Positions 34,529 to 43,267 of a stretch of 64,000 bases of DNA are shown here, piece by piece. The DNA lies in contig NZ_JBBOZQ010000001.1 in assembly GCF_038008685.1 (NCBI RefSeq), positions 2,852,001 through 2,916,000 of the forward strand, written 5' to 3'. The DNA comes from Lysinibacillus sp. FSL W8-0992. GTDB lineage: Bacteria; Bacillota; Bacilli; Bacillales_A; Planococcaceae. Each line of letters opens with the position of its first letter. Positions within the stretch are counted from its first letter, which is position 1. The notes under the pieces were generated by a model, which was given only the letters and a program-made list of their open reading frames with translations, was not told the DNA's origin and did no database searches. The translations under genes were made by a program, and so were the position numbers.

Positions 34529-35059
34529 TTATTCTGTTTTTAGAAGTGAATAAATATTTATATCTATAAAACTTTCATTAGAATTTTCGTATTGTCTAAC
34601 TTGGTCTTCGAACGTGAAATTAAGTTTTTGTAATACCCTAATAGAATTTACATTTGCAGGCTCCACTTTTGCTTCAATTTTATTTAATTTTAAACTTTCG
34701 AAAGCGTAATTCAGTAGTGCCTTTATACCCTCTGGCGCAAATCCCATGCCCCAATAGGCTTTCGCAATATCATAACCGATTTCTGCCTTGCTATTTTCAA
34801 AGTCTATAAAATTGAATCCACACGTTCCTATTATTTCGTTGGATTTTCTTTCAATCATGCTGAACCGAATTGCTTCATTTGCCTGAGCCAATTCCTCAAG
34901 AAGTTCTATCATTTCTTTTGCTTGCGCTTCATGTGTAAAGCTAGTAATGTTCATATATTTCGTGACATCTGGATCAGACCAAATTTTAAATAAGCTATAT
35001 GAGTCTGAAATTTCCATTCTTCTTAAATGTAATCTTTGGGTGTTTAGTTCTTTTATCAA
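34529..35059 (-). CDS. GNAT N-acetyltransferase, RimJ/RimL type
   Basis: TTG 35059 follows GGAGG; the longer frame begins inside the site. The 176-residue protein has LNTQRLHLRRMEISDSYSLF, the acetyl-CoA block YDIAKAYWGMGFAPEGI and KIEAKVEPANVNSIRVLQKL. The loop has WGMGFA where most relatives have a W-GKG-type loop. It is a paralogue of the protein at 26960. Confidence 0.9.
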   Translation of the reverse strand: MIKELNTQRLHLRRMEISDSYSLFKIWSDPDVTKYMNITSFTHEAQAKEMIELLEELAQANEAIRFSMIERKSNEIIGTCGFNFIDFENSKAEIGYDIAKAYWGMGFAPEGIKALLNYAFESLKLNKIEAKVEPANVNSIRVLQKLNFTFEDQVRQYENSNESFIDINIYSLLKTE

Positions 35060-35268
35060 TTTTTGTACCTCCAATATTTTTAATCAGTTAGATAAAAAAT
35101 ATTGCCATCTGCGCATAGTTCAGTCCCTTCAAAGTTGTATAGTCTAATGATACCAAGAGGAGCAAAATAAAGAAATCTTAAAACCTTTAACACTTTTTGA
35201 TTAATGAAAAAGAGAGTGTAGTAAATTAAGTTAATTAATTTATATTAAATATTTTAGGAGGAATAAAA

Positions 35269-35598
35269 TTGAAGAGAATTTTTCCATTAATAATTCTTTT
35301 ACTATTAGTTTTATCTGTATATCATTTTAAAGATAAGATAATTGTTTCAGGTGATGTTTCACAACAATATATAGAGCAATTTTTTAATAATGAAGAAATT
35401 TATGATACAGCGCATAAAAAATATGGGGTGTATAGCATGGGTGTAGATCAGAATGATAAATTATTACTTGTAAGTATGAGTGTATCTAATAAAGAATACA
35501 AGCAAGATGTAGAAAAATATTTTGAACAACAACTAAATATCCATCGTTTAAATGATTACAATATCGAAGTGTATTTATATGAAAATGGGTATAAATAA
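35269..35598 (+). CDS. Small exported or membrane-anchored protein
   Basis: TTG start with AGGAGG. A signal-anchor helix (FPLIILLLLVLSVYHF) leads to a domain of about 85 residues: SQQYIEQFFNNEEIYDTAHK, YGVYSMGVDQNDKLLLVSM and NDYNIEVYLYENGYK. Similar in size and layout to the protein at 9001. No domain recognised. Confidence 0.65.
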   Translation: MKRIFPLIILLLLVLSVYHFKDKIIVSGDVSQQYIEQFFNNEEIYDTAHKKYGVYSMGVDQNDKLLLVSMSVSNKEYKQDVEKYFEQQLNIHRLNDYNIEVYLYENGYK

Positions 35599-35849
35599 TT
35601 TATTTAAATAATGGGTTTAATTACAAAATTAAAAGGTGGATAAAAGAACAGTATATAGTAAAAAATCAAAATTAAAACTATTTCTAAATTTGAAATCAAT
35701 ATTAGCAAAAATTTTCTAATTATGTGTTGAATATGCTAAGAGGCGATCTTATCATAAATAATTACATAGCAAGTTGATATTACTGTAAGAATCTTAAAAG
35801 CATTTATTTAATTTATGACAATGAACTAGAACTATAAAGGGGAATACGT

Positions 35850-36863
35850 ATGATAAAATATCCATTTTTAGAAGTGGGGGCAACAATTGGCGTTACAGCA
35901 CCTTCATCGGGGGTACCCAGTGAGCTGCATGATTTATTGAAAACAGCATGCATTCGTATGGAAAAGGAAGGATATAAAGTCCTTTGTGGAGAAACTGCTT
36001 GGACACAAGAGAAAGCAAAATCTGCTTCAGCTAAGAAGCGTGCCGAAGAGTTTAATAACATGATCATTAATGATGAAATCCATATTATTATTCCTCCTTG
36101 GGGAGGAGAATTACTTATTGAGACACTCGAATATATTAATTTCGGAAATATTCCAACTAAATGGGTATTAGGTTACTCAGATATCAGTCTTTTATTATTG
36201 GCTATTACATTAGAAACAGGTATAGCTACCGCACATGGAACGAATCTAATAGATTTAAGAGGAGAGTATTCTGATGACACGACAGCAATGTGGCAGTCGG
36301 TTTTAGCTCTAAAAAAAGGTGAATCAATCGTACAACATTCTTCAGACCAATATCAAAAGGATTGGCATTTTGATAAGCCTACACCATATGTTTTTAATTT
36401 TACTGAGAAAACAAACTGGAAAACTACTGCAGATAAACCTGTTAAAATACATGGGCGTTTACTAGGGGGTTGTATTGATTCGATTAGACATTTAATTGGA
36501 ACAAGATTTGGTGAAATACAGAAATTTTCAGAAACTTTTATTAAAGGGGAATCTGTTATATGGTACTTTGAAAACTGTGAGTTATCTACTACCGATTTGC
36601 GTAGGACATTTGTACAAATGAGATTAGCTGGATGGTTTAATAATTGTTCAGGGATAATGTTTGGTAGAAGTAATGCTGAAACCTCTGTTGAAAATTATAC
36701 AGTCGAAGATGTGTATGAGGAGCTTGCTAAGGAGCTTGAAATTCCGATTATATACGACATCGATTGTGGTCATTTACCGCCACAAATAACATTAATCAAC
36801 GGAGCATTTGCAGAAGTGCAAACGTATAACGGTAAAGGAACTATTTTGCAACACTTTATTTAA
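35850..36863 (+). CDS. S66 peptidase family, LD-carboxypeptidase / MccF-like
   Basis: The 337-residue protein starts IGVTAPSSGVP, the N-terminal loop of S66 peptidases. GYSDISLLL holds the nucleophilic Ser. WYFENCELSTTDLRRTFVQM and DIDCGHLPPQITLING supply the Glu and His of the Ser-Glu-His triad. Closest type is MccF, which cleaves the aminoacyl-nucleotide of microcin C and gives self-immunity; housekeeping LdcA trims peptidoglycan tetrapeptides. The EN-x-E segment favours the MccF side. Cytoplasmic; ATG with AAAGGGG. Confidence 0.9.
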   Translation: MIKYPFLEVGATIGVTAPSSGVPSELHDLLKTACIRMEKEGYKVLCGETAWTQEKAKSASAKKRAEEFNNMIINDEIHIIIPPWGGELLIETLEYINFGNIPTKWVLGYSDISLLLLAITLETGIATAHGTNLIDLRGEYSDDTTAMWQSVLALKKGESIVQHSSDQYQKDWHFDKPTPYVFNFTEKTNWKTTADKPVKIHGRLLGGCIDSIRHLIGTRFGEIQKFSETFIKGESVIWYFENCELSTTDLRRTFVQMRLAGWFNNCSGIMFGRSNAETSVENYTVEDVYEELAKELEIPIIYDIDCGHLPPQITLINGAFAEVQTYNGKGTILQHFI

Positions 36864-36966
36864 ATATAAAATGTAAAGCAACATCTAAAAACGTATATAA
36901 TATGCGGTTAAGGATACTATTATCAATTAAATATACCTTACTGACTTTAGGAATGTAATCTATACA

Positions 36967-37088
36967 AGGGTCACCCTGGGATAGGAGCGACCCTTTAGAA
37001 ACAAATCAGGAGGAAGTTTGCTTAACACTATTATTTATATGCAATGTTAACTTGGATTTTATAGTTAATTGCCTTTCGAAAAATAAAA
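36967..37088 (-). ncRNA. Candidate small RNA with anti-SD box, copy D
   Basis: Minus strand: 5' helix TTAACT / AGTTAA, linker CATATAAATAATAGTG, a short second helix around TTAAGCAAACTT, the box CTTCCTCCTGATTTGTTTC, then the stem AGGGTCGCT / GGGTGACCCT. In the terminator two pairs that are G-U and U-G in the minus RNA would be A-C mismatches in the plus RNA. The U tract is poor (TTGTATAG). It lies between two convergent genes. Confidence 0.5.
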
Positions 37089-37182
37089 AATATTAAAGAG
37101 CTTTAAAGATTTTGGGAAATCTTTCTTTCAATAGTATTACCCAAACAAAGTACCTACTACTACAAGGTACATTTTCGCTAAC

Positions 37183-37219
37183 AAAACCAGCAAGGTAAAA
37201 AATACCGAGCTGGTTTTAA
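37183..37219 (+). terminator. Terminator-type hairpin
   Basis: AAACCAGC / GCTGGTTTT stem with AT-rich loop. Confidence 0.6.
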
Positions 37220-37244
37220 GTGTGAAAATATAACTTTTAATCTT

Positions 37245-37817
37245 TTAGACTGAATGATGACTAACTTTTAGTAATTCCCACTCGCTACGTAAAATGCCCA
37301 TTTTAATTGCATCATAGTATTTTCCGTCAACCATTCGTGCGTCTCTAATTTTTGCCTCTAATTGCATCCCCAATTTATCTGCTACTCGCATCATTCTTTC
37401 ATTGCCGGACCAAGTAGACATACCTAAGCGATGAAGAGTAGTGTTTTCAAAAAGATAGTCAATCCATAAGCTATAAGCCTCAGAACCGTAGCCACCATTC
37501 CAGTAATCTGAATTATATGTAACAATCCCTGTTTCAAGCCAATTCGTATTTTTGTCAACCCAATAAGCTCCGACAACACCTATAAATTGGTCATTTACTG
37601 CCATGACTAATGTATTTGGGACACCTTCAAATAACTCTTCCTCATTGGCCCATTCCTTTAAAAATTCTGTTTTAGTCATTTGCTTTTCTGGAATATACGG
37701 TCCATTCCATTTCTTAGCGGCTTGTGTTTTATCAACATATTTCCAATAATAAATTTCTTCTAAATCTGCAATTGTAGCTGTACGTAACGTAACTCTTATT
37801 CCTCTTTTGTGAATCAT
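37245..37817 (-). CDS. GNAT N-acetyltransferase, RimJ/RimL type
   Basis: ATG 37817 is favoured by GGGAG spacing over ATG 37823. The 190-residue protein has RGIRVTLRTATIADLEEIYY, WVDKNTNWLETGIVTYNSDY, the acetyl-CoA loop NGGYGSEAYSLWIDYLF and MSTWSGNERMMRVADKLGM. The HRLGMSTWSGN segment is typical of a Bacillus subgroup. Acceptor unknown. Confidence 0.9.
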   Translation of the reverse strand: MIHKRGIRVTLRTATIADLEEIYYWKYVDKTQAAKKWNGPYIPEKQMTKTEFLKEWANEEELFEGVPNTLVMAVNDQFIGVVGAYWVDKNTNWLETGIVTYNSDYWNGGYGSEAYSLWIDYLFENTTLHRLGMSTWSGNERMMRVADKLGMQLEAKIRDARMVDGKYYDAIKMGILRSEWELLKVSHHSV

Positions 37818-37996
37818 GATCATTCTCCCTTTATCGCCTATAAAAACACTAATTTTATAATAACATACATATATGCATAAATTGTCAAAAGTAAACTGGA
37901 CTTTACTTCAAAAAATGAAGCTTTGTGTTATACTTGTCTGATTTTAGAGGAGATCCATTCTTTATGTCGAATTAGTACATAAATGGAGGGATACTA

Positions 37997-38278
37997 TTGT
38001 TAACCAAAATTAGAAAAGTTAAGTTTGAAAAAGAAAGAAAAAATCCTATGTATAATGTTGTTATGGAATGTCCAGATGGGAAGGAACTTTTTGTTAAGTT
38101 TGATTATACTTATGCTACAAAAAATTTTTGGCCATTGGAAGTAAATTATAATAAAAAAAATTATGGCGCAAAGCTCGCATGGTATACAAGAGAAGTTGAA
38201 AATATGACGGTTGAATTGTTCCTAGAAACTATTGCAAACAAAATAAATAAAAAATATAACTTCGTACTACAGAATTAA
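37997..38278 (+). CDS. Hypothetical protein (93 aa)
   Basis: TTG start after GGAGGG. A small alpha/beta protein: NPMYNVVMECPDGKELFVKF, NFWPLEVNYNKKNYGAKLAW and a C-terminal helix (MTVELFLETIANKINKKYN). No family recognised. Single gene. Confidence 0.6.
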   Translation: MLTKIRKVKFEKERKNPMYNVVMECPDGKELFVKFDYTYATKNFWPLEVNYNKKNYGAKLAWYTREVENMTVELFLETIANKINKKYNFVLQN

Positions 38279-38432
38279 TAATAGGAAATTTTATTTTAGG
38301 TCCTTCAAAAATTGTTGTGAAAGGTCTTTGTGCACTTTAGGAACAATTGTGTTAGCTTTGAGAGGAAAAGTTTGATGAAAATATTCCAATTTTATAGATT
38401 TTTTTTTATGATTAAGTTGGAGGGGATATTAG

Positions 38433-38798
38433 ATGTTTAGTAATACAGCGAATATGTTTAAGCAAACTACAAATCTTATAAATGCATTGAATAAGCTAAA
38501 ACAAAACCTATCTTTTGTAAAATCAAATGTAAATAATGATAAAACGCTAGTTATCTATTTTTTAAGTAATGCGTATAGTGACTTTAATTTATTTAAAACG
38601 ATCTATTTATCTGTAACGCCTGGCGATCAAAAAATCGAAACATTTTTACAAGAATTTGAAAAGTTTTTTGTAGATGCAAATAAATATTTAGTATTTATTA
38701 CTGAAGATAGTATCGAAGATAAACTTCATAAAGAAGTGGTATTATCAATAAATGAATTAGAAAGATATTTGTTAAATCAGTTAGATATGTATAGATAA
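38433..38798 (+). CDS. Helical hypothetical protein (121 aa)
   Basis: ATG after GGAGGGG. Long amphipathic helices (NLINALNKLKQNLSFVKSNV, KIETFLQEFEKFFVDANKY, VVLSINELERYLLNQLDMY) suggest an all-helical bundle. No domain recognised; a terminator follows directly, supporting a single-gene unit. Confidence 0.65.
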   Translation: MFSNTANMFKQTTNLINALNKLKQNLSFVKSNVNNDKTLVIYFLSNAYSDFNLFKTIYLSVTPGDQKIETFLQEFEKFFVDANKYLVFITEDSIEDKLHKEVVLSINELERYLLNQLDMYR

Positions 38799-38813
38799 TT
38801 TCATACGCACTTT

Positions 38814-38846
38814 TGACATTCCTTATAGTAGGAGTGTCTTTTTATT
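38814..38846 (+). terminator. Rho-independent terminator
   Basis: GACATTCCT / AGGAGTGTC stem, short loop, T5ATTT. Confidence 0.8.
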
Positions 38847-38949
38847 TAAAAAGCAAACTTGTCCCTCTCATTACAAGTGTAACTGGGGGAGGGCATAAGA
38901 AAGAGGTTAGTGGAAAGAAGGAACTGTTAGAGAAGATGATTTAAAATTA

Positions 38950-38977
38950 AAAAGAGCTGCCCCAAAAAGAACAGCTA
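38950..38977 (-). terminator. Terminator of the 57-residue gene
   Basis: AGCTG / CAGCT stem with C-rich loop and T5 on the minus strand, 10 bases after the stop codon at 38987. Confidence 0.65.
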
Positions 38978-38986
38978 CTTAAAAAT

Positions 38987-39160
38987 TTATTTGACAGCCT
39001 TTAAAAAAGCCTTCCCTTTGTTGTAGATAAATCTTTCCCACTTAGCTAATAGCCCATTTCCATTCTCACCATTGTCTAATGCTAAAGCGTGATTTTTATG
39101 GAATTCTTTTACCCGTTTATTATGTTCTTTTTGCCATTGATGTAAAGGATTATGTTTCAT
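38987..39160 (-). CDS. Small basic helical protein (57 aa)
   Basis: ATG has a perfect AAAGGAGG site. Product MKHNPLHQWQKEHNKRVKEF continues HKNHALALDNGENGNG and LLAKWERFIYNKGKAFLKAV. Highly basic with one aromatic-rich amphipathic helix. With a terminator immediately downstream, this is a convincing gene although short. Function unknown. Confidence 0.75.
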   Translation of the reverse strand: MKHNPLHQWQKEHNKRVKEFHKNHALALDNGENGNGLLAKWERFIYNKGKAFLKAVK

Positions 39161-39290
39161 TTTTTAGCCTCCTTTTAGTTATTTAATTATATGGTTAGTA
39201 TGGATAAATTAAAAGCAATAAATATTTAATCAATAGAAAATATAATTGGTAGTTTTGCGTAATGAATATATGAAAGAAATTGTGCAATAA

Positions 39291-39318
39291 CAAAAAAAGC
39301 ATTGCAATATGCAACGCT
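39291..39318 (-). terminator. Terminator of small membrane gene
   Basis: AGCGTTGC / GCAATGCT stem followed by seven T residues on the minus strand. Confidence 0.8.
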
Positions 39319-39505
39319 AAGATCGATGGATTTCAGACAACTTTGCTATGCTAAAAACAAAAGATATCAAACCGCCAATCAAAAAAATATACGCTACTAA
39401 TATTGACATAGCTTCTAAGTTGTTTGTAAAGATTCTATATGCCCCTAAAGCAAATAATGCCAAACTACTTACTGGGCTAAGTAATATTCTACTCTTATCA
39501 GTCAA
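39317..39505 (-). CDS. Small two-helix membrane protein (62 aa)
   Basis: TTG start after GGAGGTG. Two hydrophobic segments (PVSSLALFALGAYRIF and SILVAYIFLIGGLISFVFSI) joined by NNLEAM. Topology matches other small membrane proteins in this window (52501, 59789). Function unknown. Confidence 0.65.
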   Translation of the reverse strand: MTDKSRILLSPVSSLALFALGAYRIFTNNLEAMSILVAYIFLIGGLISFVFSIAKLSEIHRS

Positions 39506-39565
39506 TAAAACACCTCCTAATATTGGGATTGTTAATTTGTTAACAATACAGTGAAGTAGAGAAGT

Positions 39566-39742
39566 TTACACAATATGATTTTTCTTTTTATCTTTTGTTT
39601 TACGAAATAACAATGATGCCATGAATAAAAAAATTGTTAGCCATAGCCATAAGGAAAAGAGAAAGTATTCCAGCGAACTCGTTATTATTTTTGAAATAAT
39701 CCCAAACGGATAAAAATCAGAAAATTGTCCCGAAGTAAGCAA
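39566..39742 (-). CDS. Possible small membrane protein or gene remnant
   Basis: A frame on the minus strand reads LLTSGQFSDFYPFGIISKII, then a hydrophobic helix SLEYFLFSLWLWLTIFLFM and a basic tail KTKDKKKNHIV. The composition is clearly membrane-protein-like, but there is no ribosome site at the TTG and a stop lies about 17 codons upstream. It may be the 3' end of a decayed gene. Confidence 0.35.
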   Translation of the reverse strand: MLTSGQFSDFYPFGIISKIITSSLEYFLFSLWLWLTIFLFMASLLFRKTKDKKKNHIV

Positions 39743-39936
39743 TATAAATGTATTTTTCGAATTTTTTAAAATAAAGTCCCTCTAAATGTAATTTATGTAA
39801 AAAAAACATAAAAAACCTTAAAATAAAATAGTAACGTAATGATAATATATTTTCGCTTTATTAATAATCCCTTTGTTAATACTAGCATTTGTATACAGTA
39901 TATTGGATAATTACAGGAACATAGGAGGTATGAAAT

Positions 39937-40374
39937 TTGAATATCAAACGAATAGATCATATAGGTGTAATCGTAAACGATCTCTCTGCCGCTAAAAAGT
40001 TTTTTATCGATTTTGGGCTTGAGGTGAAAGCAGAATGGGATATGGAAGGAGAGTTAATGGGATATGCAGTTGGGCTTAATGACGCTAAAGTAGCGTGTGT
40101 TGGTTTGGGAACATCAGACGGTCCAACATGGATAGAGCTAATCAAATTTTATTCGCCATCAGATGATACAGATATTCAGCAACCCTTTGCAAATACACTA
40201 GGTATCCGCCATATAGCATTTACTGTTGAAGATATTGAAGCTGTTGTTGCCAAATTGAAAAAGAATGGGTCCGAAATCTTTAGTGAGATACAGCAGTATG
40301 AAGAAAGTTATAAATTATGCTATGTTCGTGGTCCAGAAGGAATTATTTTGGAGTTGGCTGAGGAAATCAAGTAA
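39937..40374 (+). CDS. VOC-family (glyoxalase-like) protein
   Basis: TTG start after GGAGGTATG. The 145-residue protein has two beta-alpha-beta-beta-beta modules: RIDHIGVIVNDLSAAKKFF with the metal His at residue 6, EGELMGYAVGLNDAKVACVG, then IRHIAFTVEDIEAVVAKL and CYVRGPEGIILELAEE with the second metal Glu. It fits lactoylglutathione-lyase-like or dioxygenase-like members. Substrate unknown. Confidence 0.9.
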   Translation: MNIKRIDHIGVIVNDLSAAKKFFIDFGLEVKAEWDMEGELMGYAVGLNDAKVACVGLGTSDGPTWIELIKFYSPSDDTDIQQPFANTLGIRHIAFTVEDIEAVVAKLKKNGSEIFSEIQQYEESYKLCYVRGPEGIILELAEEIK

Positions 40375-40624
40375 GCATGTTAATTAAAATGAAGATGTAA
40401 CTCTTTGTTACTTAGTGGTGGATGTTTGTACTGTTAAGATGTTAAACCTGAAGCGGTGCAACACTTCAGAGCAAGAAATTAGACATTGGTAAGTGAACTA
40501 TAATAAAAGGCAAGTAGATACTTAGTGTAATTATTATCGTCAGCAATCATATATAATAGTGACAAAAGCCTATGACTAAAGTTATAATTCTTTTGGGGAA
40601 ATAAGTAGAAATATTACTGACGGA

Positions 40625-40699
40625 TCGCCGTATGTGATGAAAATCACCTGTACGGTGAAGGCTCGTTATAAAACCTAAAAAGAAATGGTATAAGACGAG
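40625..40699 (+). ncRNA. Group II intron 3' end (domains V and VI), remnant
   Basis: 40625-40658 is a 34-nt hairpin with the domain V form: lower stem CGCCGTA / TACGGTG, a two-base bulge (CT), upper stem GTGAT / ATCAC and a GAAA tetraloop. It is followed by a domain-VI-like stem CTCGT / ACGAG (40662-40699) with an unpaired A near its 3' side. No reverse transcriptase ORF is present. A GTGCAAC at about 40456 might mark the 5' end, weakly. The next gene starts just after the predicted 3' splice site. Confidence 0.7.
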
Positions 40700-40705
40700 A
40701 ATAGC

Positions 40706-41272
40706 TTGTTAGCAGCACCAACTTTAATAACGGATTCTACAAATAACTACCTAGACAATGTATTGGAAATTAGCTTCTCTTCTAATAGTGCTTGGGAATC
40801 TAAATTAAGTTCCATATCAATTAGTACGGACGGCGGAGTAAATTTTATTCCTTTAAATTTTATTTCTTCATGGGTTAGTCCAGGAAAAATCACAATTCCT
40901 AAAGGTATGCCTTCAGGTTTGTTGATTTTCAAGTTTCATGCTACCGGCTATGAAGATGCTGTTGTTAGTCAAACTGTACTTAAACCATTAGCCGAAGTTA
41001 GAATAAAAACAAAAGACGCTAGAATTGTACAAGTGGACAACTCAATTGGATTTATAACAGTTAAATCGACAGCAACAGTCGCTGAAATTAAAGCAGCAAT
41101 TGAATCTTACAATGGCTCCGCACAAAGTTATATGTTCAGAAAAAATATCGGTGATGATAATTTCGACTATACAGAATCAAATACGATATCAGAGATCTAT
41201 GTATCATGGTTGGACATTATCTCTGAAGATGGTTCGTCAAAAGGGCAATATTTAATAAATGTTATTAAATGA
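40706..41272 (+). CDS. C-terminal part of a surface protein (DUF1533-like)
   Basis: The frame opens just after the group II intron end. Its first domain (TLITDSTNNYLDNVLEISFS, ISTDGGVNF, LIFKFHATGYEDAVVSQTVL) resembles the DUF1533/haem-binding-interacting domain. The second (VDNSIGFITVKSTATVAEIK, then WLDIISEDGSSKGQYLINVI) resembles repeats of S-layer-type proteins. There is no ribosome site or signal peptide, so it is probably the 3' exon of a gene cut by the intron. A terminator-type stem follows at 41284. Confidence 0.6.
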   Translation: MLAAPTLITDSTNNYLDNVLEISFSSNSAWESKLSSISISTDGGVNFIPLNFISSWVSPGKITIPKGMPSGLLIFKFHATGYEDAVVSQTVLKPLAEVRIKTKDARIVQVDNSIGFITVKSTATVAEIKAAIESYNGSAQSYMFRKNIGDDNFDYTESNTISEIYVSWLDIISEDGSSKGQYLINVIK

Positions 41273-41512
41273 ACAAAATGAGAACGTCCATTATGGCGTT
41301 CTTTTCTTTTTGCACATTTGTTTCAGTTTGTTTAGTGAAGAGCTTGATACATGAAATAAGGAATGAAAGTCGTTACAAACTAATTATTTAAACGATAGAA
41401 CTATTTTAGAGGGGAGTATATATTAGATGTGAGAATGATTGAGCCAAAAATGACCTATAATCTTGGACAAGTTATTTTGCTAACACTGTACCTGCCTGAA
41501 ATCACATAAGGA

Positions 41513-41623
41513 AAATGGCATGACGAGCGATGAGGTTGACGAAACGCATGGGACGCCTATGCGTATTTTGACATATAGTAATAATCAAGTGAAAGCGATG
41601 GGTGTAAAATGGAAGGTGCAATA
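41513..41623 (+). pseudogene. Decayed copy of the phage zinc-finger gene at 59340
   Basis: The stretch beginning GGCATGACGAGCGATGAGG and including GCGTATTTTGACATATAG matches the 3' part of the gene at 59340 (GGCATGACGAGAGATGAAG, GCATTTTGACATATAGCG) at most positions, with several substitutions. The 5' half, with the Cys/His residues, is absent. Confidence 0.65.
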
Positions 41624-41805
41624 GGCGGCTGAATACAGTCAGAACAACGTGTATGTAAAGTATGGTTATAGGGTTACGGGAGAGTGGGACAAGAGAGAAA
41701 ATTGGTTCTAATATAGAAACATTTAGATATTGAGATAGCATTCAATCTAACAGGTTATTCAAGTATTTACTTTTTAGGATTCACTTCATAAACAAAGTAA
41801 ATCCT

Positions 41806-42510
41806 TTATTTGTACAGAAAAACTTGCAAGTTATCATTTTGGTCGATTGTCGCTAATATAACATCTTTAATGTCTACGTTATATGTTGATGTAAGATTGT
41901 TTATTAGCCAATTTTCAGAAAACTTAGATTTTTTTAACTCATAGTAATCAATTTTTCCTTCTTGAATGAGGATAGAAGGGAGGGAAAAAGGTTCAGGTAC
42001 TACCTTTAAATCTGCTCGCGTTGGAGTTTGATGTTGCGGATAAATAAAACTTGAAATAGATCCGTCTGGTTCCCATAATGCAAGAGCAATTTTTTGAATA
42101 TCTTCTATCTTTTCTTTTCGTAACTCTGATAATAGAAAATCAATAGTAATCCTGGCCTTTCGTAAGTTTGTGGAAACAATTTTCCCATTTTGAATAAGTG
42201 GAATTGGAGGTGGATCCATAAAATGTCGAAACGAAATCCATTTCATACTCAATAATACCCCGAGTAAATATAAAATAATTAAAACCGACATGGTAATCAT
42301 GGAACCCTTTAATCCTAATCCTTCATCAGACAAGGGATGAGCAATGATATTACCAAGAGTTATTGCCATAACAAAATCGAGTAACCCTAACTGAGAAATT
42401 GAACGTTGCCCCATAATTTTTGTTGCAAAAAGTAAAAAGAAAAAAGTAACAATTGCTCTGAGAATCCATTGTATTGCTGTAAGAGATTCTTGACCATGAA
42501 AGAAATCCAC
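41806..42510 (-). CDS. DUF421 (YetF-type) membrane protein
   Basis: GTG start. The 234-residue protein has three helices in the first 90 residues (including LLFATKIMGQRSISQLGLLD, the family hallmark), then MKWISFRHFMDPPPIPLIQN and the cytoplasmic alpha/beta domain with TIDFLLSELRKEKIEDIQKI and ALWEPDGSISSFIYP. Family members in spore formers occur in pairs with spore germination or stress genes; the biochemical role is unclear. Monocistronic. Confidence 0.9.
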   Translation of the reverse strand: MDFFHGQESLTAIQWILRAIVTFFFLLFATKIMGQRSISQLGLLDFVMAITLGNIIAHPLSDEGLGLKGSMITMSVLIILYLLGVLLSMKWISFRHFMDPPPIPLIQNGKIVSTNLRKARITIDFLLSELRKEKIEDIQKIALALWEPDGSISSFIYPQHQTPTRADLKVVPEPFSLPSILIQEGKIDYYELKKSKFSENWLINNLTSTYNVDIKDVILATIDQNDNLQVFLYK

Positions 42511-42689
42511 ATTGATACATCCTTTCCTGTTAAATCTTTATTTATTATCTCCATTAACATCATTATTATGTGTTTGTTACATCTAACACGGGCTTGATAT
42601 GAAGAAAAAACTGTGTGAAAAGATAATTACAAAAAGTCTAGGATATTGTTACTGTAATTACAGCAGAGGAATAAACAATGGAGGGGGAA

Positions 42690-42821
42690 ATGTCCGTTAA
42701 AGAAGGATTCGTACCACAAGAAAATGGAACAGGTTTCTTATTAAAGAAAAATAATAATTTAAGGAAGGTAGTGTTAATTAAAGATTATTCAGTAGCACAC
42801 GTAGCTCTTTTTCTTTATTAA
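42690..42821 (+). CDS. Possible small protein (43 aa)
   Basis: A GGAGGGGG site precedes ATG 42690. Product MSVKEGFVPQENGTGFLLKK, then VVLIKDYSVAHVALFLY. It looks protein-like but short, and its stop overlaps a dispersed AACTAAC..GTTAGTT motif. May be a truncated gene. Confidence 0.35.
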   Translation: MSVKEGFVPQENGTGFLLKKNNNLRKVVLIKDYSVAHVALFLY

Positions 42822-43081
42822 ACTAACGATGCAGGTTAGTTAAAGAAGAACTTAGAACATTGTTTCGATATGGAAGCAAAGCAATGGGGTTAGAACAGCT
42901 ATTTTATGGATTATTATATGTACTTTTAAACGGAGGCCGATGTTGGAGAGTTATATACTACTTTCCCTAGTTACATTATAGTACGAAGTTAGTAAAGATA
43001 AATACCAATCGTGAGTATTAGATTTTCGAATGAACTCGATAAATAATAACAATTATATTTCTAGTAAAAGAAAGGTTAGTG

Positions 43082-43230
43082 TTGAAAGCTAAAGGTGATT
43101 TAAAAAGAATTACTATAGGTATTGTTAGCTCACTTTTTATCTCTAGTGTAGCTAATAGATTAGCAGGAAGTCATATAAGCTATAGCTACTGAGGAGATAG
43201 TCGTATTTATATATTTTATCCATGGCCATC
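43082..43230 (+). pseudogene. Decayed paralogue of the membrane protein at 56396
   Basis: TTGAAAGCTAAAGGTGATTT and the following bases run parallel to the start of the gene at 56396, including the upstream AATTATATTTC.AGTAAA. The products match over KAKG..LK.ITIGIVGS and SYSY / SLSYWGDS, but here TGG has become TGA and the rest is lost after about 150 bases. Confidence 0.7.
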
Positions 43231-43267
43231 AAAGACGTTGAAAGCTTATATATTTCTTTCAGAGATC

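Noticed and set aside
41502-41741. A 79-residue minus-strand frame
   Set aside because: Lies antisense to the degraded phage-gene copy, which gives a better explanation of the DNA.
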